Shown: positions 19,549 to 28,973 of the stretch, in pieces | Layout: every line of letters starts with the position of its first letter | Numbering within the stretch: position 1 is the first letter of the stretch | DNA from: Legionella drozanskii LLAP-1 | Lineage (GTDB): Bacteria > Pseudomonadota > Gammaproteobacteria > Legionellales > Legionellaceae | Direction of reading: 5' to 3' | Length of the DNA: 64,000 nt | NCBI RefSeq assembly: GCF_001467585.1 | Contig: NZ_LNXY01000006.1 | Span: 1 to 64,000 of the forward strand | Made by a program: the position numbers and the translations under genes | The notes under the pieces: generated by a model | The model's input: the letters and a program-made list of their open reading frames with translations, nothing else | Told to the model about the DNA's origin: nothing | The model's database searches: none

Positions 19549-19863
19549 ATGCGTGTTGTAACAATTTTTACTACTCTAGCGTTAGCATTAACTCTTACTC
19601 ATTGTGCATCTTACGACTTTTCACGCCAAGTGGTGGAGCAAGGTAATTTATTACCGCACTCCAAGATTGAGCGTCTAAGAATTGGAATGAGCAAAAATGA
19701 TGTTGCGATTTTAATGGGTACAAGTCTCTTAAGCCCTACCTTTAACAATGACCGTTGGGATTATGCCTATACCTTGCGCAAAGGGAATGGTTCATTATTA
19801 GTACATAATTTGAGTTTGTATTTTTCGCATAATAGCTTAGCGCGTATTGAGCATAAGCCTTAA
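19549..19863 (+). CDS. bamE: Outer-membrane assembly lipoprotein BamE (SmpA/OmlA)
   Basis: A lipoprotein of the BAM complex that inserts beta-barrel proteins into the outer membrane. The start at ATG 19549 gives a lipoprotein signal with lipobox LTHC (Cys at residue 19); an ATG 30 bases upstream would put extra residues before the signal. The core motif IERLRIGMSKNDVAILMGTSL followed by DRWDYAYTL is the SmpA/OmlA fold. At 104 residues it is of usual length. It is transcribed divergently from fur. Confidence 0.93.
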   Translation: MRVVTIFTTLALALTLTHCASYDFSRQVVEQGNLLPHSKIERLRIGMSKNDVAILMGTSLLSPTFNNDRWDYAYTLRKGNGSLLVHNLSLYFSHNSLARIEHKP

Positions 19864-20003
19864 TCAATCATAGAATCTACCTGGTTGCTGACAGTCAGAT
19901 CCAGCACCCAGGAGCGGTCGGATTTGAGGTTTAAAAAATATTAAAAAATGCGCAGCATAGATGCCTATGATTTTCTCGGAAGATGCACCCAATACGGCTG
20001 TGC

Positions 20004-22373
20004 CTAGCTCGATTTAAGCCAATTTTTGACGTAAGACATCGTCTCTTCGATGACTGAAACCGCTTGCTTATAAAGTTTCTCAAAGAGTTCTCGTTGCCCT
20101 GATTTCCAATAGCGTTCTAAGTATTGGCAGGCATATTTCATACGAAGGGTGCCGACATAGACAGCACCGCCCTTAATTTTATGCGCCAGCTTTTCCACTT
20201 CAGGATAATTGTTTAGCTCAAAAGCTTGCTGCATTTTTTCTTTATCGGCAGGTAATTCGCAACTGATCAGCATTTTAAGTAGTTCGTGTAATCCATCTAT
20301 CCCACCGCAATTGTTGATTCCTTCTGTCTCGTCCAACAAGGGAAACTGTTGCAGTGTAAATAGAGCTTCATTATTGTTAGGTAAGCCTGGGTGCTGGGCT
20401 GTTGCCACTTCTGTTGCCCACGGCGAATCCTTTGCGATATCAAGTTCATATCTTTTTAGTAAATCAGTCATTTGACTTCTTCGGATTGGTTTACTTAATA
20501 TTTCGTTCATGCCGGATTCTAAAGCTTCCTTTGTGGTTCCAGGTAAGGAATGAGCTGTTAGTCCGATCACAGGAATAGCTGTTCTTGAAAGTTCTTGTTC
20601 AAGGTTTCTAAAATGGCGTGTCAAGTCGGTACCTTGCATATCTGGCAATCCGATATCCGACAGTACAAGATGAAAATGGTTCGCTTTGAAGAGTTTTATA
20701 GCGCTTGCGCCAGAAGTTGCAGACTGAAATGCGATATTCATTTGGGTTAGCAAGTTCTCTGCAGTTTTAAGAGCAATGGCATTATCTTCAATTAAAAGGA
20801 TTTTTATTGCTGCACCTGGGGATCTGTTAATTTTTGGTTGCGATTTAGCGAGAAGGTTTGGGAGGAGTGCCGCGGTCTCTATTGTCTGTTTGATGGTCTT
20901 AATCGGAATTGATACTGTAAAAGTAGTTCCTTTTCCAGATTGTGATTCAACGCTGATTTTTCCTTTCAATAAATCAATGTATTTTTTGACTATATGTAGT
21001 CCGACACCATGACCGACGTAAAGTCCCTGGTAAGAGGATGTACCGCGATAAAATTTTTTATAGATCTTATCAATGGCAGCGTCAGGAATACCACGACCAG
21101 TATCACTGATATAAAACTCTAGTCGCGGCCATCTTTTGTTATGGTTAATGAAATTTACTCCGATTTCAATATATCCGCTATCAGTAAACTTAATTGCATT
21201 TCCGAGAATATTTAACAAAATACGATGCACTTTGATCTCGTCAGTTTCAATTAATGCGGGGATATCAGCTGGCAATCTGATACGTAAATCAAGATTTTTC
21301 AGTTTAATGGTAGGTAATTCAAGATCAGCAATATTATGAATCAGTTTTCTAATGTCTACATTCGAGTAATTAATGCGATTTTCCTTGTTACTTCCTGTTG
21401 CAATAATATCTAGCACAGAGTTCAAAAGTGCTAATAATTGCTCACCGCTGATATAGATCATATGAGCATGTTCTTTTTCTCCCTCGGTTTGAACTTTTTC
21501 TTCCAAAATGGCAGACATTCCGATTATGCCACTTAATGGAGTACGTATATCGTGGCTCATGTTACGAATAAACTCATCCTTAGAATTATTAGCTTCTAAA
21601 AGCGCTCTTTCAGCTTTTATACGCTCGGTTATATCAATATAAATGGCAAGCACACCATATATGTGGCCATGTTCATCAAATAAGGGGACTTTGTTTGTGG
21701 ACAAAAATCTTTCATGGCCGTCAGAAAGAGTTTGTTTTTCTTCGATATTTAATTTGGGTATGCCTGAGCTGATGACTTCTATATCATCGGCGCGATAAGC
21801 ACGACTGTCTTTCTTTGATACAGGCAAATCGAAGTCAGTTTTGCCTATGACCTCTGTTTTTGATTTCAAACCTAATGAATCAAGGAAAGCTTTGTTGCAG
21901 CCAAGGTAAGCTAGTTTATCGTTTTTCCAGAATACTTGTGCCGGGATATAGTCGAGCATGATATCTCTTAGCTTTTCATCGCGCTCCAATGAACTGACCA
22001 CGTCCACTTCAGACCCCATAAGAAAAAAGCCTAGGCCATTATTTTGCAGCGCATACCTAGAGATTGACCATTGAATATTTTTTTTACCATGAGTTGACAG
22101 CGGAAAATTATTGATACTTTTCTTGTTGACAAAGGATTTCAATTTTTTAAACGATGAAAAAGGGGGAGTTATTTTATAGTGAGAGCAACTTAAAAAATAA
22201 TCCTTTTCCAACAATATGTCTTTTTTTAGACCGTAAAGCTTCAGAATGGAATTATTGCACTCCAGTACTATTCCTTCAGAATTGAGCAGTATGGCTGGCT
22301 GAGAAAAGCCGGCTACAAACTGGTGAATTAATACTGACTCTAGGGTGGATTTTTTCTGATCCGAAAGAGTCAT
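20004..22373 (-). CDS. Hybrid sensor histidine kinase: PAS-PAS-HisKA-HATPase-REC-HPt
   Basis: A 789-residue cytoplasmic phosphorelay protein. ATG 22373 is chosen because GGAGGAAAT stands immediately before it. Domains in order are PAS (about 15-130), PAS (about 135-250, ending in the usual DITERIKAERAL linker), HisKA with NMSHDIRTPLSG (His274), and HATPase with an N box near 385 and GHGVGLHIVKKY. A receiver follows (LLIEDNA, phospho-acceptor Asp573 in LSDIGLPDM), then an HPt domain (His731 in LAHKIKGG). All phosphotransfer residues are present, so a full His-Asp-His relay is possible. No transmembrane segment is visible, so the signal is likely intracellular. The gene follows the FAD oxidoreductase with only 18 bases between; no response regulator is nearby. 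Confidence 0.92.
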   Translation of the reverse strand: MTLSDQKKSTLESVLIHQFVAGFSQPAILLNSEGIVLECNNSILKLYGLKKDILLEKDYFLSCSHYKITPPFSSFKKLKSFVNKKSINNFPLSTHGKKNIQWSISRYALQNNGLGFFLMGSEVDVVSSLERDEKLRDIMLDYIPAQVFWKNDKLAYLGCNKAFLDSLGLKSKTEVIGKTDFDLPVSKKDSRAYRADDIEVISSGIPKLNIEEKQTLSDGHERFLSTNKVPLFDEHGHIYGVLAIYIDITERIKAERALLEANNSKDEFIRNMSHDIRTPLSGIIGMSAILEEKVQTEGEKEHAHMIYISGEQLLALLNSVLDIIATGSNKENRINYSNVDIRKLIHNIADLELPTIKLKNLDLRIRLPADIPALIETDEIKVHRILLNILGNAIKFTDSGYIEIGVNFINHNKRWPRLEFYISDTGRGIPDAAIDKIYKKFYRGTSSYQGLYVGHGVGLHIVKKYIDLLKGKISVESQSGKGTTFTVSIPIKTIKQTIETAALLPNLLAKSQPKINRSPGAAIKILLIEDNAIALKTAENLLTQMNIAFQSATSGASAIKLFKANHFHLVLSDIGLPDMQGTDLTRHFRNLEQELSRTAIPVIGLTAHSLPGTTKEALESGMNEILSKPIRRSQMTDLLKRYELDIAKDSPWATEVATAQHPGLPNNNEALFTLQQFPLLDETEGINNCGGIDGLHELLKMLISCELPADKEKMQQAFELNNYPEVEKLAHKIKGGAVYVGTLRMKYACQYLERYWKSGQRELFEKLYKQAVSVIEETMSYVKNWLKSS

Positions 22374-22391
22374 TATTTCCTCCATCGATGT

Positions 22392-23738
22392 CTAATTTAG
22401 ATTAGGATTTGTTTGAGATTGGGAGTCTAAGCCCTTTTGTTCTTTTGAGCCACTCTTCTCCTTAAAAAGTGATTGTGGTGCACTTCTGATAGTATAGTCT
22501 GAGGATGCGCGCCAGGTATTTAGTTTGCCCGTATTAGGTTCTCCAAGGGCAGGTTTTTCGCTGATTTCACCACGAGAGTTATCCAGAACCCCCTTGGAGA
22601 CATAGGTTATTCCTTTGTGGGAGATGCAATTACGTTTTTCCAGAAGCGCTATGACCTCTTCTTCAGCATCGAAAATATTATTAATTTTCCCAGGAATAAT
22701 GTTAATGGTACCTTTATATTCAAAGGTTACCGCACTGCGAAACTCTCGTTTGGTAACTAATTTTGCTAAAACGGCACCTTCCCAGCCAAGATATTTGAAA
22801 CGGTCTGCAAATTCAGGCCAAAATCGACACATTTCCCTAACGGCCGGAGGCTTCACTTTTGTTTCGATAAATTCATTCGAGACAGAATTTAAAATTGCAT
22901 GAGCTTCTTCGGGCGTGGGGCAGGACGCCATTATGGTATAGCTACCATGTGTCAGAATGTAAGTATTATCGTAATTATCGGTGTTCACATAAGGCATTAA
23001 ACAGGGAAACCATCCGTCCATTACAATAAATGAAAAGGGTTTATTACCGGGCTGAAGATCTTTAAAACTTAATGCCAAACAAGGTTGATAAACAACCTCC
23101 ATCTCTATTGGAAAATCTTCTTTAATCTCAGGCGAAATAAGGGATTGATAACCTGTGCTATTGATTATCTGGTCAAATTCACATTCGATACCATCCTCAC
23201 TAATAAGGATGGTTTTATCTTCATTGCGAATCAGATTCTCAACTCGATAACCGCATTTAATCGTTACACCAGCATCCTTAAGTTTTTCCTTAAAGACTGA
23301 ACGCAATCTCTCACCTAGAGCCACACTAGGCTCATCGATGCTCATGGCTACGTGCATTTGTTCATAGCCAAATTCATCACGATTCACCTCTTTACACTCT
23401 ATTGATTCATGACAGACTTGCATGAAAGTCTCGGTATCTACTTTGGGAGGATTTCCATCAGCATCCAATTCACCCAGTGCGTAAACGGAGTATTCATGGT
23501 CGATTATAAGTTCTGGATAGGTAGCGCAAAATTTATCGAAAGTTTCTCTGCAATATTGACGCGTCGAATCGGAGCGGGGATAGTGGGGCCCCTTATGAAG
23601 TCTGATACCAAATTTACCTGAAACACCATCGAAGATATCATCATTTTTTTCAAAAATAGTAACTTTATGCCCCAACTTGGATAATACCAGGGCAATATGA
23701 CACCCATACCATCCACCACCAACTATCCCAATTTCCAT
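22392..23738 (-). CDS. FAD-dependent oxidoreductase (DAO family)
   Basis: A 448-residue protein with an N-terminal Rossmann dinucleotide-binding motif (GIVGGGWYGCHIALVLSKLG, ending in an acidic residue after the second strand) and later INSTGYQSL, as in D-amino-acid-oxidase-like flavoproteins. The substrate is unknown. The last 60 or so residues are polar and low in complexity and lie outside the flavoprotein fold. No signal peptide or membrane segment is seen. It directly precedes the hybrid kinase gene, suggesting joint expression and possibly that the flavoenzyme reports a metabolite or redox state to the kinase (inference). Confidence 0.8.
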   Translation of the reverse strand: MEIGIVGGGWYGCHIALVLSKLGHKVTIFEKNDDIFDGVSGKFGIRLHKGPHYPRSDSTRQYCRETFDKFCATYPELIIDHEYSVYALGELDADGNPPKVDTETFMQVCHESIECKEVNRDEFGYEQMHVAMSIDEPSVALGERLRSVFKEKLKDAGVTIKCGYRVENLIRNEDKTILISEDGIECEFDQIINSTGYQSLISPEIKEDFPIEMEVVYQPCLALSFKDLQPGNKPFSFIVMDGWFPCLMPYVNTDNYDNTYILTHGSYTIMASCPTPEEAHAILNSVSNEFIETKVKPPAVREMCRFWPEFADRFKYLGWEGAVLAKLVTKREFRSAVTFEYKGTINIIPGKINNIFDAEEEVIALLEKRNCISHKGITYVSKGVLDNSRGEISEKPALGEPNTGKLNTWRASSDYTIRSAPQSLFKEKSGSKEQKGLDSQSQTNPNLN

Positions 23739-23868
23739 CAGAGCCCTACCTCAAATCAATACTCAATCATGATTTAATATTGTACATCATGTCAACATTA
23801 TTTCATCGCATTGACACAGCAATTGATCAAATAATTCAATATCAAAGCAATTATTTTTAGATAATCGC

Positions 23869-25323
23869 TCATCCTAAGCTTTTTGTATTGATCTCAGGGT
23901 TAAACAAATATTCAGCAGCATTATGATCCTGCAAATAATTACTGATTGCTGGATTAACGACATTTTCATAATAACCATACAATTCCGGTGAATTTTTCTG
24001 TAACCATTTCTGTCCTGCATCAGGTCCGAGTGAGCCCATAATTTCAGGAACTCGAACTATCAGCTCTGCTTCCCATTCATTTTGTGGGTAAACTTTAAAA
24101 ACGTTATTAATTATCTCAAAAGCCGCTTCATCTTGCTCATCGGCTAAGCCAGTTAACATTGTTTTTAAACTATCCTTCGTTATTTCCACAATTTTCTCAT
24201 ACTTTTGTTGTAATTCGAGGTCGTTTTTTGGATAAGGTTTAGCTGAATTTTTAAATAATTGGTGCATGGTAAAATGAGAGGACTCGTGCATGATAAGGCC
24301 CAAAACACCATTAATTTCAAGATCTCTTGTCGCTGCAAATACTGAGTTCTTATTAGTGTATAAACCTCGAGGTTCATGAGAGAAAGGTTTTAGTGAACCG
24401 ACATCCTCAGCATCTACACAGATGATTTTAAATTTCATCCCTAACTCTTTTTCTATTTTCTTTAATGCCAGATCATAGATATCTTGATATTCTTCTTCTG
24501 GTGGGGTTTCTTTTATTTGACGATATTCTTTAAATAAAGTTAATCGTCTTGATTCATCAACGGTACCCCTAGTAACGCATAGTCCTAAAAAATTTATCAG
24601 CGGGATTAATACTTCATTTTGAGCAACTTCATCCCATTGGCCTGCGAATTGCTCTCTAAGCTTAGAATCTTGAATATATAAGCTGGATTCTATGGCTTGA
24701 ATGGCCGTCGGTTTATCTGATTTAAGAGGAGTTAATGGGCCAAGATCAATAATGGATTTTTTATTAAGTCTCTGATATTCCCTTACACTTAAACCTTGAG
24801 GAATTTCTTGCTCACTTATCTGTTGTTTGCTAACGTCTAATAATAATTTTTCGATGCTAGAAAATTCCTTAGACACAGCTATTTGAAGAGCTGTTGTCCC
24901 CGCTTTATTTTCTGCATTAACTTCCGTGTCTTCAAACTCAAGAAGTAATTTGACAACTCGTTCACTCTCGGAATACGTTGCATAATGTAATGGCGTATTT
25001 CCTTTTTTATCTCTTATATTCAAATCACAATCAAATTCATCGATTAATCCATCTAGCATTGCAATAAATGCATCTTCATCGATGTCCTGCCAATCCATTT
25101 CTTCCTGATCTAATGTCTTATCTACCTCTGAGTCGAAGTTTTTACCAAAGTTAATTTTTTCAATATTAATAGCACACAAATAATGTAAAAGCGTTTTGTT
25201 TTCTGTGCCAAATCCATTCCGTAAACACTTGGGATCCTGTCTAATTAAGGCTAGAAATTTTGTATAATCATTAGTTTTTAATGACTCAGTAAACTCTTTA
25301 AGTATCGCTTTGATTTTAGCCAT
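23869..25323 (-). CDS. Ankyrin-repeat protein with HExxH metalloprotease-like motif, effector candidate
   Basis: A 484-residue protein; ATG 25323 has GAGG seven bases before it, and the upstream extension lacks support. Residues about 40-60 and 100-160 hold ankyrin units (DKKGNTPLHYAT, NKAGTTALQIAV). The rest is an unrecognised domain with HESSH at 346-350, preceded by hydrophobic GVLGLIM, exactly how a zincin active-site helix reads. Acidic residues further on could supply the third zinc ligand. Neither signal peptide nor membrane segment is present. Ankyrin modules and cytotoxic enzymatic domains are common in Dot/Icm effectors, so a host-directed protease is plausible but unproven. It lies divergent from the LRR gene, 110 bases away. 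Confidence 0.75.
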   Translation of the reverse strand: MAKIKAILKEFTESLKTNDYTKFLALIRQDPKCLRNGFGTENKTLLHYLCAINIEKINFGKNFDSEVDKTLDQEEMDWQDIDEDAFIAMLDGLIDEFDCDLNIRDKKGNTPLHYATYSESERVVKLLLEFEDTEVNAENKAGTTALQIAVSKEFSSIEKLLLDVSKQQISEQEIPQGLSVREYQRLNKKSIIDLGPLTPLKSDKPTAIQAIESSLYIQDSKLREQFAGQWDEVAQNEVLIPLINFLGLCVTRGTVDESRRLTLFKEYRQIKETPPEEEYQDIYDLALKKIEKELGMKFKIICVDAEDVGSLKPFSHEPRGLYTNKNSVFAATRDLEINGVLGLIMHESSHFTMHQLFKNSAKPYPKNDLELQQKYEKIVEITKDSLKTMLTGLADEQDEAAFEIINNVFKVYPQNEWEAELIVRVPEIMGSLGPDAGQKWLQKNSPELYGYYENVVNPAISNYLQDHNAAEYLFNPEINTKSLG

Positions 25324-25433
25324 AGAAACCTCATAAAATAAGCTTCCTTCAAATCCCACACTGTTCTTTTAAAGAACATTATAGTAATATATACCGCATT
25401 GTGCATGGATTATGGATAATTTACTGAGTAAAA

Positions 25434-26597
25434 ATGACAATCGAGACGAAACTAATTGAACGTATTAGAGCTAATGCCCCCGAACTAAAAGCTTTAGATT
25501 TATCGAATCAACACTTAGAATATGAAGAGCTGGTTGCCCTCACTAACGCTCTGAAAAATAATACGAATCTTCGTTCCCTTTCGCTTAAAGGAAATCAACT
25601 TGATGACCGCTCTATAGCACTTCTTGCCAGTAGTTTGCCTTTAACAGCTATCACTTCACTCGATCTAAGTAATAATTGCATAACTCTTCAAGGATTAGCT
25701 GAATTAGCTAAGCATTCAAAGGTAGAAACGCTTAATATGCGCTCTAATAGAATTGAGCAAACAAAGGAAGGAGATATTTCTATTTCAAGCATTTTAGACA
25801 ACCCTTGGATAAAGCGCTTGGATTTAAGTAACAATAGATTAAATGAGCTCGCGGGCACTGATTTTTTTCCTAAGTTAAAATCAAATACTAGCCTTCAACA
25901 TTTATCATTAGAAAGTACTCATTTGAATGACGACTCAGGACATTTAATTGCTGATTTCTTACAAACTAATCGCTCCTTAGTATTCTTAAATATCTCTGAC
26001 AATAATTTAACGGATCTTAGTGCGGTTAATATTGCTTATAACTTACGAAAAAACAGCACTCTAAAACAAGTCTGGCTAAAAGGAAATAAAATCACTAATG
26101 AAACACTTGCTGAATTCTATTTTGCTTGTGAGGAAAATAAATCACTCACTTTAATCAACCTTTGTCATAACGCTGTAAGTCCCTCATTAGCTGAATTTTC
26201 TGTGACTCCTAGTCCTATTCAATTATTATCTAAAAAACGCTCTAGAAAACAACAACCTCCAACCAACCATGTAAAAGATTTGATCGCTGAAATAAACCAG
26301 CTTTTTCAACCAACCGAAAAAAAGGGAATATTCCTCCTAACGCTTTGTCGATTCCTGTATTGCTTTCAGGAAGAGAGGGAAACAGCACCCATTCTACTCA
26401 TGCCCGCAGAACTAAAATTTCAGATTTTAAATTACTTAACTGAAGAATTATTTACTCCCAATCAGGTTGAAAAAATTATTAGCTATGCCGCCGATAAAAG
26501 CACTATCGGAAAAGCAAAAGATTCATTTTTTTATGCGATAGACTGCAGAAAATCATCAAAGCTTTTGCCCGAAGATTCACAACTCAATACTCCTTAA
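25434..26597 (+). CDS. Leucine-rich-repeat protein with possible F-box-like tail, effector candidate
   Basis: A 387-residue protein. Residues about 15-265 are ribonuclease-inhibitor-type leucine-rich repeats (L..LDLSNN.L, LRSLSLKGNQLDD, LVFLNISDNNLTDL), eight or so units. A basic linker (KKRSRKQQ) follows. The C-terminal 110 residues include ILLMPAELKFQILNYL at about 320-335, which reads like the start of an F-box (LP.EL..EIL.YL). LRR proteins of this type are frequent in Legionella effector sets. No signal peptide is present. The 3' end overlaps pncA on the other strand by 21 bases. Confidence 0.78.
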   Translation: MTIETKLIERIRANAPELKALDLSNQHLEYEELVALTNALKNNTNLRSLSLKGNQLDDRSIALLASSLPLTAITSLDLSNNCITLQGLAELAKHSKVETLNMRSNRIEQTKEGDISISSILDNPWIKRLDLSNNRLNELAGTDFFPKLKSNTSLQHLSLESTHLNDDSGHLIADFLQTNRSLVFLNISDNNLTDLSAVNIAYNLRKNSTLKQVWLKGNKITNETLAEFYFACEENKSLTLINLCHNAVSPSLAEFSVTPSPIQLLSKKRSRKQQPPTNHVKDLIAEINQLFQPTEKKGIFLLTLCRFLYCFQEERETAPILLMPAELKFQILNYLTEELFTPNQVEKIISYAADKSTIGKAKDSFFYAIDCRKSSKLLPEDSQLNTP

Positions 26598-27179
26598 AAT
26601 TTTGACACCATTCAGCAATAATTCCTCTTTAATTCGCTGAAAATTCTCTTTATCTAGCGCCCTAGTCGCATCTTCAATGAGACAACTTTTAAAGCCTTCT
26701 GCAATGGCATCTTTGATGGTGTAATAAACGCAAATATCTGCGCACAAACCACAAAAATAAAGTTCCTGAGCTCCTTTTTCGCGAAGAAAACCAGCTAATC
26801 CTGTGCTTTGACGGTTATTGTCATAAAACCCGCTATAGCTATCATTTTCTGGCTGCATTCCTTTGCGAAAAATAGCCTCGATGGAGCGAGTTTCGAGTTG
26901 TGGATGCAATTCAGCGCCAATCGTTCCTTGGACACAATGATCCGGCCAAAGTGTTTGTTCGATTCCATGAAGTTCAATTTTTTCAAAAAGTTTTTTGCCG
27001 ACCTGATTAGAAGCAAAACTTTTATGCTCCGCTGGATGCCAATCTTGAGTAGCAACAATTAAATCAAACTGAGGCTGCAACTTATTAATAATGGGTACAA
27101 TTAAATCACCTTGAGCAACCTCTAGGCTACCACCGGGCATAAAATCATTTTGAGCATCGATAATGATTAGGGTTTTCAT
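26577..27179 (-). CDS. pncA: Nicotinamidase PncA
   Basis: Hydrolyses nicotinamide to nicotinate in NAD salvage. The catalytic triad is present: Asp8 (IIIDAQNDF), Lys106 (FRKGM) and Cys150 (ADICVYYT), with metal ligands Asp46 and His48 (QDWHP) and His81 (WPDHCVQGT). The length of 200 residues is normal. It starts four bases after the pncB stop, with GAGGGG as ribosome binding site inside the pncB end, so the pair is coupled and supplies consecutive steps. Confidence 0.95.
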   Translation of the reverse strand: MKTLIIIDAQNDFMPGGSLEVAQGDLIVPIINKLQPQFDLIVATQDWHPAEHKSFASNQVGKKLFEKIELHGIEQTLWPDHCVQGTIGAELHPQLETRSIEAIFRKGMQPENDSYSGFYDNNRQSTGLAGFLREKGAQELYFCGLCADICVYYTIKDAIAEGFKSCLIEDATRALDKENFQRIKEELLLNGVKILRSIEL

Positions 27180-27183
27180 TACA

Positions 27184-28587
27184 TTATCCCCTCATTTTTT
27201 TGATCATTGAATCGCGTTGCATTTTAAGTTTAGAGCTTAAGCCAACCTTATAAGTGTGCGGATTAATCAATCGTTTGTACTCGATAGCTAACTTAGCAAG
27301 ACGCTGTTGGCTATACTCGGCAATCTCAGCAAGCGTTTTAACTGCTGATAAGCGTTTACCCTCTTCCATCACTTTGTGTAATAGCGGCTCTTTCTTATAA
27401 TTTTTTAAAGAAAGCGATTTTGATTCTTCAAAAGGATGATGCATCATTTCTATAGCCTCTTCATCGACCAGAGTGATCACATCAGCCCCAAAAAATCGAC
27501 CCTCCGCATCTAAAACGCGATAAGTTTGTTTTTTAAAAGGCAAGGTTATTTTCGATAGCGTTTCCGACAATTTAATACAAGGTTTGTTATTCGCAGCAGC
27601 CAATTTATACACGCCATCAAGCGCGGCATCTGGCGCTCCAATGACCAGGTTAGTCCCTACCCCAAAAATATCAATCGGTGCCTCTTGTTCAAGCAAACTC
27701 TTCACCACATCTTCGCTGAGTTGATTAGAAGCAATGATTTTGACCTCTTTTAATCCGGCGGCATCTAACATCTGCCGAGCTTTTTTAGATAAATAAGCTA
27801 AATCGCCGCTATCCAAGCGAATGCCTTTTAATTTTTTGCCTCGTGCAGCCATTTCTTGAGCAATTTTAATCGCATTAGGAATGCCTGAATGCAAACTATC
27901 ATAGGTATCTACTAGTAACACACAATGATCCGGCCAACATTCAGCAAAATCGCGAAAAGCCAAAAATTCATCTTCATAACTTTGCACGAACGAATGAGCC
28001 ATTGTGCCTGCTATTGGAATCTGATAATCACGGCCCGCACAAACATTGCTTGTACTATTAAAACCACCAATGATTGCCGCGCGACTTGCACAATAACCAG
28101 CAGGACCTTGAGCTCTGCGCAAACCAAAATCGACTAACTCGCGAGAACCGGCGACTTGACGTATCCGACTTGCTTTAGTCGCTATCAGCGTTTGAAAATT
28201 TAATACATTTAAGAGGATAGTTTCTATGAGTTGTGCTTCAATAATATTAGCTTCGACACTAACCACAGGACAGGTGGGAAATATTAAATCACCTTCATTT
28301 GCAGCATAGACAGTACCTTTAAATTGAAAACTCTCAAGATAGTTCAGAAAGTCAGAATGAAATCCTTGAGAATGTAAATAGACTATATCTTCCTTGCTAA
28401 AAGAATAATTTTCCAGGATTTTCAATAACTCTTCTAACCCCGCAAAGATGGCATAGCCTCCTTCAAAAGGCAGTTTTCGAAAAAAATAATCAAAAGTTGC
28501 AAGATGATTGTTTTGTTTTTTTAGGAAATAAACTTGAGCCATGGTCAACTGATACTTATCAGTATAAGTTGCTGTATAATTGATCAT
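27184..28587 (-). CDS. pncB: Nicotinate phosphoribosyltransferase PncB
   Basis: Converts nicotinate and PRPP to nicotinate mononucleotide, using the product of PncA. Recognisable segments are YTDKYQLTMAQVYF at the N-terminus, FDYFFRKLPFEGGYAIFAG, DFGLRRAQGP and GIRLDSGDLAYLSKKAR. The start is set at ATG 28587, which begins MINYTATYTDKYQL; the TTG 12 bases upstream is an alternative. It is 467 residues, of usual length for the longer (Gram-positive/human-like) NAPRTase branch. First gene of a two-gene NAD salvage operon with pncA. Confidence 0.93.
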   Translation of the reverse strand: MINYTATYTDKYQLTMAQVYFLKKQNNHLATFDYFFRKLPFEGGYAIFAGLEELLKILENYSFSKEDIVYLHSQGFHSDFLNYLESFQFKGTVYAANEGDLIFPTCPVVSVEANIIEAQLIETILLNVLNFQTLIATKASRIRQVAGSRELVDFGLRRAQGPAGYCASRAAIIGGFNSTSNVCAGRDYQIPIAGTMAHSFVQSYEDEFLAFRDFAECWPDHCVLLVDTYDSLHSGIPNAIKIAQEMAARGKKLKGIRLDSGDLAYLSKKARQMLDAAGLKEVKIIASNQLSEDVVKSLLEQEAPIDIFGVGTNLVIGAPDAALDGVYKLAAANNKPCIKLSETLSKITLPFKKQTYRVLDAEGRFFGADVITLVDEEAIEMMHHPFEESKSLSLKNYKKEPLLHKVMEEGKRLSAVKTLAEIAEYSQQRLAKLAIEYKRLINPHTYKVGLSSKLKMQRDSMIKKMRG

Positions 28588-28688
28588 TTTATTGTGCAAC
28601 CTTTTCTTGAGAGTTGTCCTTAAAAAGCCAGAACAGAATGAAAAATCGATTTGAACTTGCTTTCATTCGCAATGACGACCGCTTTAAT

Positions 28689-28973
28689 TCAGTTTTGTAC
28701 CTTAGTTTTGGATTTTGCTCGCTGACGTCTTTTCTCTTTGGGATCTAAGATAAGTGGTCGATACAACTCAATCCGATCCCCTGCTCGAAGTATAGTATCA
28801 AGGGAAACTGGCTTAGAAAAAATACCCACAGCCAACTCACTTAAACTTGGATTTGTTTTTAAAATTTCTGATTGGTTCAAGGCATCAGCAACAGTTGCCC
28901 CTGTCTCTAAACTAAGAGACAGGTGCACTAATGATTGATTGGCAGCGATATAAACTAGCTCAACCTTTACCAT
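28689..28973 (-). CDS. rnfH: RnfH/RatB-family ubiquitin-like protein
   Basis: A 94-residue UPF0125 (RnfH, RatB) protein with a beta-grasp fold. Family features are VKVELVYIA at the start, GATVADAL, VGIFSKPVSLDTILRAGDRIELYRPL and a basic end KEKRRQRAKSK. The ATG at 28973 lies inside the end of ratA (14-base overlap) and matches the family start, so a longer upstream frame is not used. Paired with ratA as in many proteobacteria; its function is not settled. Confidence 0.9.
   Translation of the reverse strand: MVKVELVYIAANQSLVHLSLSLETGATVADALNQSEILKTNPSLSELAVGIFSKPVSLDTILRAGDRIELYRPLILDPKEKRRQRAKSKTKVQN

Noticed and set aside
28655-28685. Sequence resembling a REP-type GTCATTGCGA repeat downstream of rnfH
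   Set aside because: Only about ten bases match, no paired arm is seen, and other copies are not visible in the window.
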